32,808 bases of DNA from Pseudescherichia sp039594205 (lineage in GTDB: Bacteria > Pseudomonadota > Gammaproteobacteria > Enterobacterales > Enterobacteriaceae). Positions 14,701-22,288 of the stretch are shown here, piece after piece (positions within the stretch are counted from its first letter, which is position 1; each line of letters begins with the position of its first letter). Location: contig JBCNNW010000044.1 in NCBI GenBank assembly GCA_039594205.1, positions 1 to 32,808 of the forward strand, given 5' to 3'. The notes under the pieces were generated by a model, which saw only the letters and a list, made by a program, of their open reading frames with translations, did not search any database and had not been told where the DNA came from. A program made the translations under genes and the position numbers.

Positions 14701-17124
14701 TTACGCTTCCGCCTGGGTCGCGCTCTCAATGGTCAACCGCACGTCAGGCGTCACCAGATCTGCCAGCAGGAGATAGACCTGCATGGTTTTTGCCGGATCG
14801 GCATCGCCGGTATCGCTGATGTATCCCTCGTCGCGCAGGGTCAGCACCAGGGTACTGAACACCGCTTTATCGAAGAACTCCGGCGCGTTAATACCGTGCA
14901 GCACCGACAGACGCTGGGCCAGGGTGCGGCTCTCTTTCTCCAGCGTACCACGGTTAATGGCCGGATTAGCGCTCAGTAGCCAGAAGGTGATGGCGTAGCG
15001 TTGCAGCGTCTCGCGCGCGCCAGCCGCCAGCAGCTGCAGGGTACGTGAGCGCTGCGGGTTGAGATGCAGACGATCGTCTTTATCCACCAGCAGACCCTGG
15101 CGCATCATCTCAGCGATCAGCGCGTTTAATACCTCAGACAACTCGCTTTTATCCCAGCGCAGGAATAGCTCGGCTTTAAGCATCGGATAGAGCACATCGA
15201 CGTGGCGCATCAGCTCTTCACGAGAGATCTGGCGATGCTGGGTCACGATGGCCGCCATCAGGGAAGGCAGCACCAGCATATGTGCGATGTTGTTGCGGTA
15301 GTAGGTCATCAGCACCGCCTGCTCGCGCGGCAGAATAATGATATCACCGATGGTGTCTTTCTCGACCTCGAACTTGTTCATCTGCAGCGCATGGGCGATC
15401 AGCTCGCTGGCGCTCGCCGTTGGGGCGGTGGTGTCAGGGGAGTAAGGCACGTTGCGCAGCAGATCGAGGTAGCAGTCCAGCTGCTCGGTCAGCTGCTCGC
15501 GGGTCAGCGAGCGCTGGCGCGAGGCCAGCAGGGCGGTACAGCAGAGGTTCATGGCGTTTGCCGCCCCGGCGTTGTTAATCCGCACCATCAGATCGGCCGC
15601 AATGGTGTTAACCGTCGGCGTCAGCCAGGCCGGACGCACCGCCTCAATCGGATCGATCGCCTCGCGCCACTCCGGCACGTGCTGGTTAAGCCAGGTCATC
15701 AGCGGCAGCGGTTCACCGAAGTTAACGTAGCCCTGGCCGAGGTTGCGCAGCTTGCTCAGGCCGCGCAGCATCTGGAAGACGTTCTCTTTCTCTTTAGTGG
15801 CGCCGCGCAGCTCTTTGGCATAGGTGCCGACCTCCATCACATGCTCGTAGCCGATATAGATCGGTACCAGAGTGATAGGACGGGTGCCGCCGCGCAGCAT
15901 GGCCTGCAGGGTCATCGACAGGGTACCGGTTTTCGGATCCAGCAGGCGGCCCGTACGTGAACGCCCGCCCTCCACGAAGTACTCAACGGAGTAGCCGCGG
16001 CTAAACAGCTCGCCCAGATACTCGCGGAACACCGTGGAGTAGAGCTTGTTGCCTTTGAAGGTACGGCGAATAAAAAATGCCCCGAGACGACGGAAAATCG
16101 GCCCGGCAGGCCAGAAGTTGAGATTGATCCCAGCGGCAATATGCGGCGGTACCAGTCCCTGATGATAGAGGACGTAGGAGAGCAGCATGTAATCCATGTG
16201 GCTACGGTGGCACGGCACGTAGACAATCTCATGGCCGTCGTGCGCCAGCTGGCGGACCCGCTCGGCGTTATGCACGTTGATGCCCTGGTAGAGCCGGTTC
16301 CAGGTAAAGCCCAAAATACGGTCTGTCAGGCGGATCATCTCATAGGAGAAGTTAGCGGCAATCTCCTCCATCAGCGCGATGGCGTTCTGCTGGGCCTTCT
16401 CGTGCGAGATTTTTTTGCTGCGCGCTTCATCTTCGACCGCACGGGCAATCGCTTTTGACGCCAGCAGCTTATTGAAGAGATCCTGGCGCGCAGGCAGGCG
16501 CGGGCCGACGGCGGCGAGGCGCTGGCGGGCAAAGTGCATGCGCGCTACGCGGGCCAGCTTCTGGGCAATAATCTTATCCGTGCCGTGCTCGGTGGCCATC
16601 CGGCGCAGGGAGACCGGAGGGGAGAAACGTACAAAGCTGTCGCGGCCCAGCCAGGAGACGGCAAAAAACTTCTGGATGCCGTTCAGCATACGCAGCGGCG
16701 GGTTCACTTCGCCCTTTTCGCGCCCCGGCGAGCGGCCAAACATCACCGATACCGGCACCATCTGTACGTCCACATCCGGATGGTTACGGTGGAGATCCAG
16801 ATAGTCATGGAACAGCTTAACGGACTCTTCTTTCGGCGTGTACCAGCTAAAGACACGCGGACCGCTATGAATAAAGATGTAGCGCGGCAGCAGCGCACCG
16901 TCGATCTCCAGCGGTTCAAGGGGGTCGGGCAGCTCGTGCGCCAGACATTGGGCACGCAGCGTCAGTAAGTCTGCCTTCGAGTTATAGGGCAAAACGTACA
17001 TAATAGGGCGTGAGGTATCGAGTCCAGGTTCCTGGGCAGGTTCTGCCGGAATCGACTTGCTTTTTACCAACACGCTTAATGGTAAATTCAGTAATTTGTA
17101 GTAAATTCGTGGCCAGCCGGACAT
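14701..17124 (-). CDS. plsB: Glycerol-3-phosphate 1-O-acyltransferase
   Basis: Inner-membrane enzyme that makes 1-acyl-glycerol-3-phosphate from acyl-ACP or acyl-CoA, the first step of phospholipid synthesis. 807 residues from MSGWPRIYYKLL, the E. coli length; an in-frame Met eleven residues earlier is not favoured. The acyltransferase blocks are intact: HRSHMDYM (catalytic HX4D), FWPAGPIFRRLGAFF, EYFVEGGRSRTGRLL, and ITLVPIYIGYEHV. The C-terminal part (QLLAAGARETLQRYAITFWL) is conserved. It is transcribed alone from the region shared with divergent dgkA. A candidate sigma-E promoter lies in that region. Confidence 0.98.
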   Translation of the reverse strand: MSGWPRIYYKLLNLPLSVLVKSKSIPAEPAQEPGLDTSRPIMYVLPYNSKADLLTLRAQCLAHELPDPLEPLEIDGALLPRYIFIHSGPRVFSWYTPKEESVKLFHDYLDLHRNHPDVDVQMVPVSVMFGRSPGREKGEVNPPLRMLNGIQKFFAVSWLGRDSFVRFSPPVSLRRMATEHGTDKIIAQKLARVARMHFARQRLAAVGPRLPARQDLFNKLLASKAIARAVEDEARSKKISHEKAQQNAIALMEEIAANFSYEMIRLTDRILGFTWNRLYQGINVHNAERVRQLAHDGHEIVYVPCHRSHMDYMLLSYVLYHQGLVPPHIAAGINLNFWPAGPIFRRLGAFFIRRTFKGNKLYSTVFREYLGELFSRGYSVEYFVEGGRSRTGRLLDPKTGTLSMTLQAMLRGGTRPITLVPIYIGYEHVMEVGTYAKELRGATKEKENVFQMLRGLSKLRNLGQGYVNFGEPLPLMTWLNQHVPEWREAIDPIEAVRPAWLTPTVNTIAADLMVRINNAGAANAMNLCCTALLASRQRSLTREQLTEQLDCYLDLLRNVPYSPDTTAPTASASELIAHALQMNKFEVEKDTIGDIIILPREQAVLMTYYRNNIAHMLVLPSLMAAIVTQHRQISREELMRHVDVLYPMLKAELFLRWDKSELSEVLNALIAEMMRQGLLVDKDDRLHLNPQRSRTLQLLAAGARETLQRYAITFWLLSANPAINRGTLEKESRTLAQRLSVLHGINAPEFFDKAVFSTLVLTLRDEGYISDTGDADPAKTMQVYLLLADLVTPDVRLTIESATQAEA

Positions 17125-17221
17125 AAACAATGTGAAGCCTCTGGTTAATAATGCCATTGCGCCGCAAGAATATCAGAAAGCGGGCAGAATATCTTTTGTA
17201 CCTCAGTATGCTCGCATAGAC

Positions 17222-17248
17222 ATTGACGATAATTACGTAAAAAGGTTC
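17222..17248 (-). promoter_or_regulatory. Candidate sigma-E promoter for plsB
   Basis: Read on the minus strand, a GAACCT -35 (17243-17248) and GTCAAT -10 (17222-17227), 15 bases apart, resemble the sigma-E pattern GGAACTT...GTCAAA. E. coli plsB is a known sigma-E target. The motif is about 100 bases before the plsB start and sits on the non-coding side of the dgkA start. It rests on eye alignment only. Confidence 0.42.
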
Positions 17249-17253
17249 TTTTG

Positions 17254-17622
17254 ATGGCCAATAATACCACTGGTTTAACCCGAATCATTAAAGCGGCAGG
17301 CTACTCATGGAAGGGCGTTCGCGCTGCATGGCTCAACGAAGCCGCTTTCCGCCAGGAGTCCATTGCGGTGATCCTTGCTATTGCCATTGCCTGCTGGCTC
17401 GACGTGGACGCAATAACCCGCGTGCTGCTCATTGGGTCCGTTGTGTTGGTAATGATAGTGGAGATCCTGAACAGCGCGATCGAGGCGGTCGTTGACCGCA
17501 TTGGGACTGATTTTCATGAGCTTTCCGGTCGGGCAAAAGATATGGGGTCGGCAGCAGTACTGATGTCCATTCTGCTAGCCCTGGCGACGTGGGGCATTCT
17601 GCTCTGGTCAAATTACCGCTAA
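17254..17622 (+). CDS. dgkA: Diacylglycerol kinase
   Basis: Small trimeric inner-membrane kinase that phosphorylates diacylglycerol, released when phosphatidylglycerol donates groups to membrane-derived oligosaccharides and LPS, and returns it to phosphatidate. 122 residues from MANNTTGL, as in E. coli; the TTG immediately before is not needed. The signature EILNSAIEAVVDR carries catalytic Glu70, Asn73 and Glu77 (counting Met). The other conserved part is ELSGRAKDMGSAAV. Three membrane helices are visible. It stands divergent from plsB, forming a phospholipid pair. Confidence 0.97.
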   Translation: MANNTTGLTRIIKAAGYSWKGVRAAWLNEAAFRQESIAVILAIAIACWLDVDAITRVLLIGSVVLVMIVEILNSAIEAVVDRIGTDFHELSGRAKDMGSAAVLMSILLALATWGILLWSNYR

Positions 17623-17667
17623 GGTGCGCAAAATCGGCCCTGCGGGGCTGGTTTGCTCAAAATTTGG

Positions 17668-17722
17668 TTCCAAAAACGGTTTTTGCTGTATATACTCACA
17701 GCATAACTGTATATACACCCAG
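17668..17722 (+). promoter_or_regulatory. lexA promoter with two LexA (SOS) boxes
   Basis: -35 TTCCAA (17668-17673), 17-base spacer, and -10 TATACT (17691-17696). The first SOS box, CTGTATATACTCACAG (17686-17701), covers the -10. The second, CTGTATATACACCCAG (17707-17722), lies just downstream. Both carry the CTG-N10-CAG core. This is the E. coli arrangement through which LexA represses its own gene. Confidence 0.95.
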
Positions 17723-17730
17723 GGGGCGGT

Positions 17731-18339
17731 ATGAAAGCGTTAACAGCCAGGCAGCAAGAGGTGTTTGATCTCATTCGCGATCACATCAGCCAGACCGGCA
17801 TGCCGCCGACGCGGGCTGAAATTGCGCAGCGTTTGGGGTTCCGTTCACCCAACGCGGCAGAAGAGCATTTGAAAGCGCTGGCGCGTAAAGGCGTCCTTGA
17901 GATTGTTTCCGGTGCATCACGCGGGATCCGTCTGCTGCAGGAAGAGGAAGATGGCCTGCCGCTGATTGGCCGCGTTGCCGCCGGTGAGCCGCTGCTGGCG
18001 CAGCAGCACATTGAAGGTCATTACCAGGTCGATCCCTCACTGTTTAAGCCCAGCGCTGACTTTCTGCTTCGCGTCAGCGGCATGTCGATGAAAGACATTG
18101 GCATCATGGATGGCGATCTGCTGGCGGTGCATAAAACCCAGGAAGCGCGTAACGGCCAGGTAATCGTGGCACGTATTGATGATGAAGTGACGGTAAAACG
18201 GCTGAAAAAGCAGGGTAACACCGTGCAGCTGCTGCCGGAAAACAGTGACTTCGATCCTATCGTTGTTGACCTGCGTCAGCAGAACTTCAGCATTGAAGGG
18301 CTGGCGGTGGGCGTCATTCGTAACGGCGAGTGGCTCTGA
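17731..18339 (+). CDS. lexA: LexA, SOS repressor and self-cleaving protease
   Basis: 202 residues, the E. coli length. An N-terminal winged helix (residues 1-65, recognition part SPNAAEEHLKAL) binds SOS boxes. The C-terminal S24 peptidase has the Ala84-Gly85 cleavage bond in GRVAAGEP, nucleophile Ser119 in RVSGMSMKD and general base Lys156 in VTVKRLKK. RecA filaments trigger the cut, releasing SOS genes such as uvrA and ssb in this window. Autoregulated by two SOS boxes. Unlike E. coli, dinF does not follow; the next gene is yjbJ. Confidence 0.98.
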   Translation: MKALTARQQEVFDLIRDHISQTGMPPTRAEIAQRLGFRSPNAAEEHLKALARKGVLEIVSGASRGIRLLQEEEDGLPLIGRVAAGEPLLAQQHIEGHYQVDPSLFKPSADFLLRVSGMSMKDIGIMDGDLLAVHKTQEARNGQVIVARIDDEVTVKRLKKQGNTVQLLPENSDFDPIVVDLRQQNFSIEGLAVGVIRNGEWL

Positions 18340-18594
18340 TATCATGTAAGTGGCTGTGGCAGCTGGCTTTATTCTGTCACAGCGCTTAATCTATTTTTTG
18401 CTCCTGCTTCTCCTGCCTCTTTTTGTGCCATCCCTTCCTGTTGTTTGTTTGCCTCTGAATGGTTAAATATTCCGAATAAATCCCACCTTAGAAAATCCTT
18501 AGCTACAATTATTATCACGTTCAGCAGATAACGAACGTAACGAAGGACCAACGAATATTGCTATTCAACACCGAACGATGATGAGGATACCATT
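18340..18594 (+). promoter_or_regulatory. lexA-yjbJ spacer: probable lexA terminator and yjbJ promoter
   Basis: A 10-bp stem GCTGTGGCAG (18353-18362) with CTGTCACAGC (18374-18383), one G-U pair and an 11-base loop, is followed eight bases later by TATTTTTTG and may end lexA transcription. A pyrimidine-rich stretch follows up to about 18452. Further on, GCTACAATT (18502-18510) resembles a sigma-S type -10 (CTACACTT); E. coli yjbJ is strongly RpoS dependent. GATGAGGAT forms the yjbJ ribosome binding site. No dinF or remnant of it was recognised. Confidence 0.5.
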
Positions 18595-18804
18595 ATGAAT
18601 AAAGACGAAGTCGGCGGTAACTGGAAACAGTTCAAAGGTAAAGCGAAAGAGCAATGGGGCAAATTAACGGACGATGACATGACCGTTATTGAAGGTAAAC
18701 GCGACCAGCTGGTTGGTAAAATTCAAGAACGTTACGGTTATCAGAAAGACCAGGCCGAGAAAGAAGTCGGCGAATGGGAAACTCGTAACGAGTATCGCTG
18801 GTAA
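18595..18804 (+). CDS. yjbJ: YjbJ, CsbD-family general stress protein
   Basis: 69 residues, very close to E. coli YjbJ. A soluble, highly charged cytoplasmic protein of the CsbD family, with the typical GGNWKQFKGKAKEQWGKLT and DQLVGKIQERYGYQKDQAEKEV segments. In E. coli it is abundant in stationary phase and hyperosmotic stress under RpoS. Molecular function is unknown. The operon is monocistronic; zur converges on it. Confidence 0.95.
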   Translation: MNKDEVGGNWKQFKGKAKEQWGKLTDDDMTVIEGKRDQLVGKIQERYGYQKDQAEKEVGEWETRNEYRW

Positions 18805-18838
18805 TCACGCCAGATAAAGGCTTGAATGCCCTGCCCGA

Positions 18839-18856
18839 CGGTACAAGGATGTACCG
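18839..18856. terminator. Hairpin between convergent yjbJ and zur
   Basis: CGGTACA (18839-18845), loop AGGA, TGTACCG (18850-18856), with no T-run on the plus side. It lies 34 bases after yjbJ and 24 bases beyond the zur stop, so it may help end both transcripts. Support is structural only. Confidence 0.45.
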
Positions 18857-18880
18857 ACCCTTCCTGCTCTACCTCGTAGT

Positions 18881-19396
18881 CTAACGCGGTTTTTTCTTCA
18901 CTAAAATGCTGTGATCGTGCTGGCAATCGCCCTGATGACGGCAGGCTTCTACTTCCGAACACGCTGCACAAAGCCCGTGCGCTTCAATAACATTATGCCG
19001 TAGCGCAAAGCCCATCTTTGCCGCCAGTGCATGCATGATATCTTCCACACCCTCAGCCGCTTCCTCTTTTACTACGCTACAACGATCGCAAATGAACATC
19101 GCCGACGTATGTGTGGGCTGATCGAAGAGGTGACACAGCACGTAGCTGTTTGTTGACTCAACCTTATGCACAAATCCCTGCTCCAGCAGGAAGTCGAGAG
19201 CACGGTAAACCGTCGGCGGCTTGGCCTGCGGCTCCGAGGCGCGCAGAAGGTCGAGCAGATCGTAGGCGCTGATTGCTCCCTGTTGCAGGCTCATCAGACG
19301 CAGAACCTCAAGGCGCTGCGGGGTCAGGCGCACATTGCGCTGCGCGCACAGCGTTTCAGCATGTGCCAGCATCTGCTGCGAAGTGGTCTTATCCAT
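18881..19396 (-). CDS. zur: Zur, zinc-responsive Fur-family repressor
   Basis: 171 residues, the E. coli length. With Zn bound, it represses zinc-uptake genes such as znuABC. An N-terminal winged helix carries the DNA-binding part (RNVRLTPQRLEVLRLM, KPPTVYRALDFLLEQG). All known E. coli ligands are in place: structural Zn from Cys103, Cys106, Cys143 and Cys146; regulatory Zn from His77, Cys88, His96 and Glu111. The Cys of E. coli at 113 is Ala here, but it is not a ligand. GAGGA precedes the ATG. It is transcribed leftward, alone. Confidence 0.97.
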   Translation of the reverse strand: MDKTTSQQMLAHAETLCAQRNVRLTPQRLEVLRLMSLQQGAISAYDLLDLLRASEPQAKPPTVYRALDFLLEQGFVHKVESTNSYVLCHLFDQPTHTSAMFICDRCSVVKEEAAEGVEDIMHALAAKMGFALRHNVIEAHGLCAACSEVEACRHQGDCQHDHSILVKKKPR

Positions 19397-19751
19397 TGGG
19401 CATCCTCAAGTGACGTAATGTAATAACGTTGAAGACGTTACTTTACCATATCCTGTGGCAAACGCCGAGATCCGGGCGATTCTTCTACGCACGACGCGGC
19501 TTCTACCCCTGGCATTTTCCCTAAATTTTCTCCTTGCGCCTCAGAAAACCTTCCAGAAACGAATTTTCTTCTCTATAAGTAAAGGGCAGTTATAAAAAGA
19601 CGCAGATTGTTACTAATAAATATATCTTGATGCGGCATAAAAGATGAAATAGCCGCAATTCGCATCGCTTTTCACAGCAATAGTTCATCTCTCGCCAGGC
19701 GATAACTGGCAGGGCATAAATCGACCTTTGATCAAGAAGACAGGGCAAACT
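19397..19751. other. zur upstream region and spacer before the TraF-like gene
   Basis: No gene is seen in these 355 bases. Near zur, TAACGT (19424-19429) and ACGTTA (19435-19440) form a short palindrome beside a related GACGTAATG, a possible operator. The sequence then becomes AT-rich, especially 19560-19640, which would suit a promoter for the rightward gene. No -35/-10 pair is clear enough to call. The E. coli neighbours yjbL and yjbM are not present. Confidence 0.5.
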
Positions 19752-21056
19752 GTGAAAAAAATTTTTAAGCTTTCAGTGGTAACACTTGCGGTCTCTTTTG
19801 GCGTAGTCACTCAGGCTGGAGCGGCAAATACCTGGGCAGAAGCACGTAGCGATGCCATGGGCGGAACCGGGGTAGCGTCCGCCAGCTACGGCAGCGGCGT
19901 GCTGATTAACCCGGCGCTGCTGGCGAAGGCTAAACCGGATGATAACGTGACTGTCATCCTGCCGAGCGTGCAGGCGCAGATTAGCGATAAAGATAATCTG
20001 CAGGATGAAATCGACGATATCAGCGACAAAGTCGACTATTACGATAACGTTATCGACAACCTGACTTTTGCTCAGTTTATCGCTAATCCGCAGGGGACAA
20101 TTAATCAGGTGCGCGGTGCCGCGACCGATTTAGCCGATGAGCTGGAGTTTCTCGACGGCAAAACTGCCCGCGCTAATGCTGGCGCCGGTATTGCGGTAAG
20201 CATTCCTAACGACGTGCTGTCATTTGCTTTCGTGGCGAAGGCCTATGCCCACGCCCGGGTCAGCTCCAACGTCGACCAACAGGATATTGACTATCTGCGC
20301 GGTGCCAATAATGAAATCTACGGTGACGCTGCGCGAGTCGCTTTTGGTGGTAGCTCGGATATTATTACCCGTAAACTAAACTCTACCGCCTCCGGACGGG
20401 CCGCTATCGTCTCTGATTACGGCGTGGCCGTGGCGCGTCAGTTCCAGTTTGGCGACGTGCCGGTTTCCATTGGTGTAACGCCGAAGCTGCAAAAAACCTG
20501 GCTGTTTAACTACACCACCTCTATCTATGACTACGACAGCAGCGACTTTAACAGCAGCCGCTACCGTAACGACGATACCGGCTTCAACGTCGATGCCGGT
20601 ATTGCCGCTGACTTTGGTGAGAACTGGACCGTCGGCCTGAGCGGGCAGAACCTGATCTCCCGTGATATCGATACCAAAGATATCCAGATCCGCAACGGCC
20701 GCACTGAGGAAGTACGCAACTATAAAGATACCTACCAGATCAGCCCGGTGGTGACCGCAGGCCTGGCCTGGCACACGGATCTGGTGACCCTCAGCGCCGA
20801 TGGCGATGTAACCGAAACCAAAGGCTTTAAGAGCGAAGAGGCTTCTCAGTACGTTGGCGTGGGTGCTGAAGTGCGTCCGCTTGACTGGCTGGCGGTACGT
20901 GCGGGCTACCGTGCCGATGTGAAAGGGGACGACAGCAACGTCGCCACCGCCGGTATCGGCTTTGCGCCGTTTAACCGCGTTCACGTCGATCTGATGGGTC
21001 TGTACGGTGAAGATGAAACCTGGGGCGCAGGCGCGCAGCTCAGCCTGACGTTCTGA
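19752..21056 (+). CDS. TraF-like (FadL-related) outer-membrane beta-barrel protein, function unknown
   Basis: 434 residues from GTG in CAGGGCAAACTGTGAAA, chosen because it gives a regular signal peptide (MKKIFKLSVV...QAGA, residues 1-24). A TTG eight codons upstream is an alternative. The mature start, NTWAEARSDAMGGTGVASA, is typical of FadL-like and TraF-type proteins (Pfam TraF_2, named after a conjugation protein without sharing its role). An acidic, probably helical insert at about residues 70-140 (QDEIDDISDKVDYYDNVIDN) precedes many beta-strands. The C-terminal GAGAQLSLTF ends in Phe, the signal for BAM insertion. No conjugation gene is nearby. Substrate unknown; a hydrophobic-solute channel is a guess from the fold. 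Confidence 0.8.
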   Translation: MKKIFKLSVVTLAVSFGVVTQAGAANTWAEARSDAMGGTGVASASYGSGVLINPALLAKAKPDDNVTVILPSVQAQISDKDNLQDEIDDISDKVDYYDNVIDNLTFAQFIANPQGTINQVRGAATDLADELEFLDGKTARANAGAGIAVSIPNDVLSFAFVAKAYAHARVSSNVDQQDIDYLRGANNEIYGDAARVAFGGSSDIITRKLNSTASGRAAIVSDYGVAVARQFQFGDVPVSIGVTPKLQKTWLFNYTTSIYDYDSSDFNSSRYRNDDTGFNVDAGIAADFGENWTVGLSGQNLISRDIDTKDIQIRNGRTEEVRNYKDTYQISPVVTAGLAWHTDLVTLSADGDVTETKGFKSEEASQYVGVGAEVRPLDWLAVRAGYRADVKGDDSNVATAGIGFAPFNRVHVDLMGLYGEDETWGAGAQLSLTF

Positions 21057-21065
21057 TGATCCACC

Positions 21066-21090
21066 CGCCGGAGGCGCAATGCCTCCGGCG
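21066..21090 (+). terminator. GC-rich hairpin after the TraF-like gene
   Basis: CGCCGGAGGC (21066-21075), loop GCAAT, GCCTCCGGCG (21081-21090): a perfect 10-bp stem nine bases after the stop codon. The tail is TGCTGTTC, so the U-run is weak, but the position supports a transcription end before the dusA promoter. Confidence 0.72.
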
Positions 21091-21115
21091 TGCTGTTCAG
21101 GCGAAATGAGTGTGC

Positions 21116-21121
21116 TATAGT
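21116..21121 (+). promoter_or_regulatory. Putative -10 of the dusA promoter
   Basis: TATAGT lies 43 bases before the dusA start, inside TGTGCTATAGTAGC, with a TG extension-like context but no clear -35. It lies between the upstream hairpin and dusA and is the only promoter-like motif in the spacer. Confidence 0.45.
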
Positions 21122-21158
21122 AGCGCCCCTTTTCCATTTTGATGAAAAAACGTACGCT

Positions 21159-22157
21159 ATGCCGCCAGTCACGCCCGCTACCGCCTTCGCCGCCCACCGC
21201 TTCTCCATCGCGCCCATGCTCGACTGGACCGACCGACACTGCCGCTATTTTTTGCGTCTGCTGTCGCGGGAGACGCTGCTCTACACCGAGATGGTGACTA
21301 CCGGGGCGATTATTCACGGCAAAGGCGACTACCTGGCCTACAGCGACGAAGAGCATCCCGTGGCGCTTCAGCTGGGCGGCAGCGATCCGGCGCAGCTGGC
21401 CCACTGTGCGAAGCTGGCCGAAGCCCGCGGCTACGATGAGATCAACCTCAACGTTGGTTGTCCGTCCGATCGCGTGCAGAACGGCATGTTCGGCGCCTGC
21501 CTGATGGGCAATGCGCAGCTGGTAGCCGACTGTATCAAAGCCATGCGCGACGTGGTCTCTATTCCGGTGACGGTGAAGACCCGCATCGGCATTGACGATC
21601 AGGATAGCTACGAATTCCTCTGCAGCTTTATTGATACCGTTTCCGGCAGGGGCGAGTGTGAGACGTTTATTATCCATGCCCGCAAGGCCTGGCTCTCTGG
21701 GCTCAGTCCCAAAGAGAATCGCGAGATCCCGCCCCTGGACTACCCGCGTGTCTATCAGCTTAAGCGCGATTTCCCCCACCTGACCATGTCCATCAACGGC
21801 GGTATTAAATCGCTGGAAGAGGCGAAGGTGCACCTTGAGCATATGGACGGGGTGATGGTCGGGCGTGAGGCGTATCAAAACCCAGGCATCCTGGCTGCGG
21901 TTGACCGTGAGATTTTTGGCGTAGCGCGTGAGGATGCCGATCCGGTTGCGGTGGTGCGGGCCATGTATCCCTATATCGAGCGTGAGCTGAGCAGCGGGGC
22001 CTATCTCGGGCATATTACTCGCCATATGCTGGGGCTTTTCCAGGGCGTTCCAGGCGCGCGCCAGTGGCGTCGCTACCTGAGTGAAAACGCGCATAAAGCA
22101 GGGGCAGATATTAACGTCCTGGAGCAGGCGCTAAAGCTGGTCGCAGATAAGCGTTAA
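21159..22157 (+). CDS. dusA: tRNA-dihydrouridine(20/20a) synthase
   Basis: FMN enzyme that reduces uridines 20 and 20a in the D-loop of tRNA, using NADPH. 332 residues from the ATG giving MPPVTPATAFAAHRFSIAPM. A longer frame upstream would read through the promoter and lacks homology. Conserved parts include APMLDWTDRHCRYFLRLLSR, the catalytic Cys101 in NVGCPSDRVQNGMFGA, HARKAWLSGLSPKENR and INGGI (FMN-phosphate). A terminator lies downstream. Confidence 0.97.
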   Translation: MPPVTPATAFAAHRFSIAPMLDWTDRHCRYFLRLLSRETLLYTEMVTTGAIIHGKGDYLAYSDEEHPVALQLGGSDPAQLAHCAKLAEARGYDEINLNVGCPSDRVQNGMFGACLMGNAQLVADCIKAMRDVVSIPVTVKTRIGIDDQDSYEFLCSFIDTVSGRGECETFIIHARKAWLSGLSPKENREIPPLDYPRVYQLKRDFPHLTMSINGGIKSLEEAKVHLEHMDGVMVGREAYQNPGILAAVDREIFGVAREDADPVAVVRAMYPYIERELSSGAYLGHITRHMLGLFQGVPGARQWRRYLSENAHKAGADINVLEQALKLVADKR

Positions 22158-22187
22158 AAATTCGCTAAAAGTTAGCCAAATTCACCA

Positions 22188-22220
22188 CGCCTCGCAGCCA
22201 TCTGCGGGGCGTTTTACTTT
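22188..22220 (+). terminator. Rho-independent terminator of dusA
   Basis: CGCCTCGCAG (22188-22197), loop CCAT, CTGCGGGGCG (22202-22211), one T-G pair, followed by TTTTACTTT. It is 30 bases after the dusA stop and separates it from the pspG promoter. Confidence 0.88.
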
Positions 22221-22239
22221 ATTATCAATAAATTACACT

Positions 22240-22256
22240 CTGGCACGATTCTTGTA
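22240..22256 (+). promoter_or_regulatory. Sigma-54 promoter of pspG
   Basis: CTGGCACGATTCTTGTA fits the RpoN consensus YTGGCACGRNNNTTGCW with one change (GT for GC at -12) and correct -24/-12 spacing. E. coli pspG is known to be driven by sigma-54 with PspF. The PspF upstream sites were not resolved; they would lie within the dusA 3' part or the terminator. Confidence 0.8.
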
Positions 22257-22288
22257 ATAGGTTGGGTAACTATTAAGGGGGAAAAGCC

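Noticed and set aside
18369..18551. 60-codon minus-strand frame in the lexA-yjbJ spacer
   Set aside because: No ribosome binding site or family resemblance, and it covers the pyrimidine tract and the yjbJ promoter.
19752..21056. Conjugative transfer gene based on the TraF family name
   Set aside because: No relaxase, type IV secretion gene or plasmid feature is nearby, and the protein is a predicted barrel rather than a thioredoxin-like F-plasmid TraF.
20376..22094. 572-codon minus-strand open frame opposite the TraF-like gene and dusA
   Set aside because: It spans two real genes and their spacer, has no start context or homology, and is an antisense shadow.
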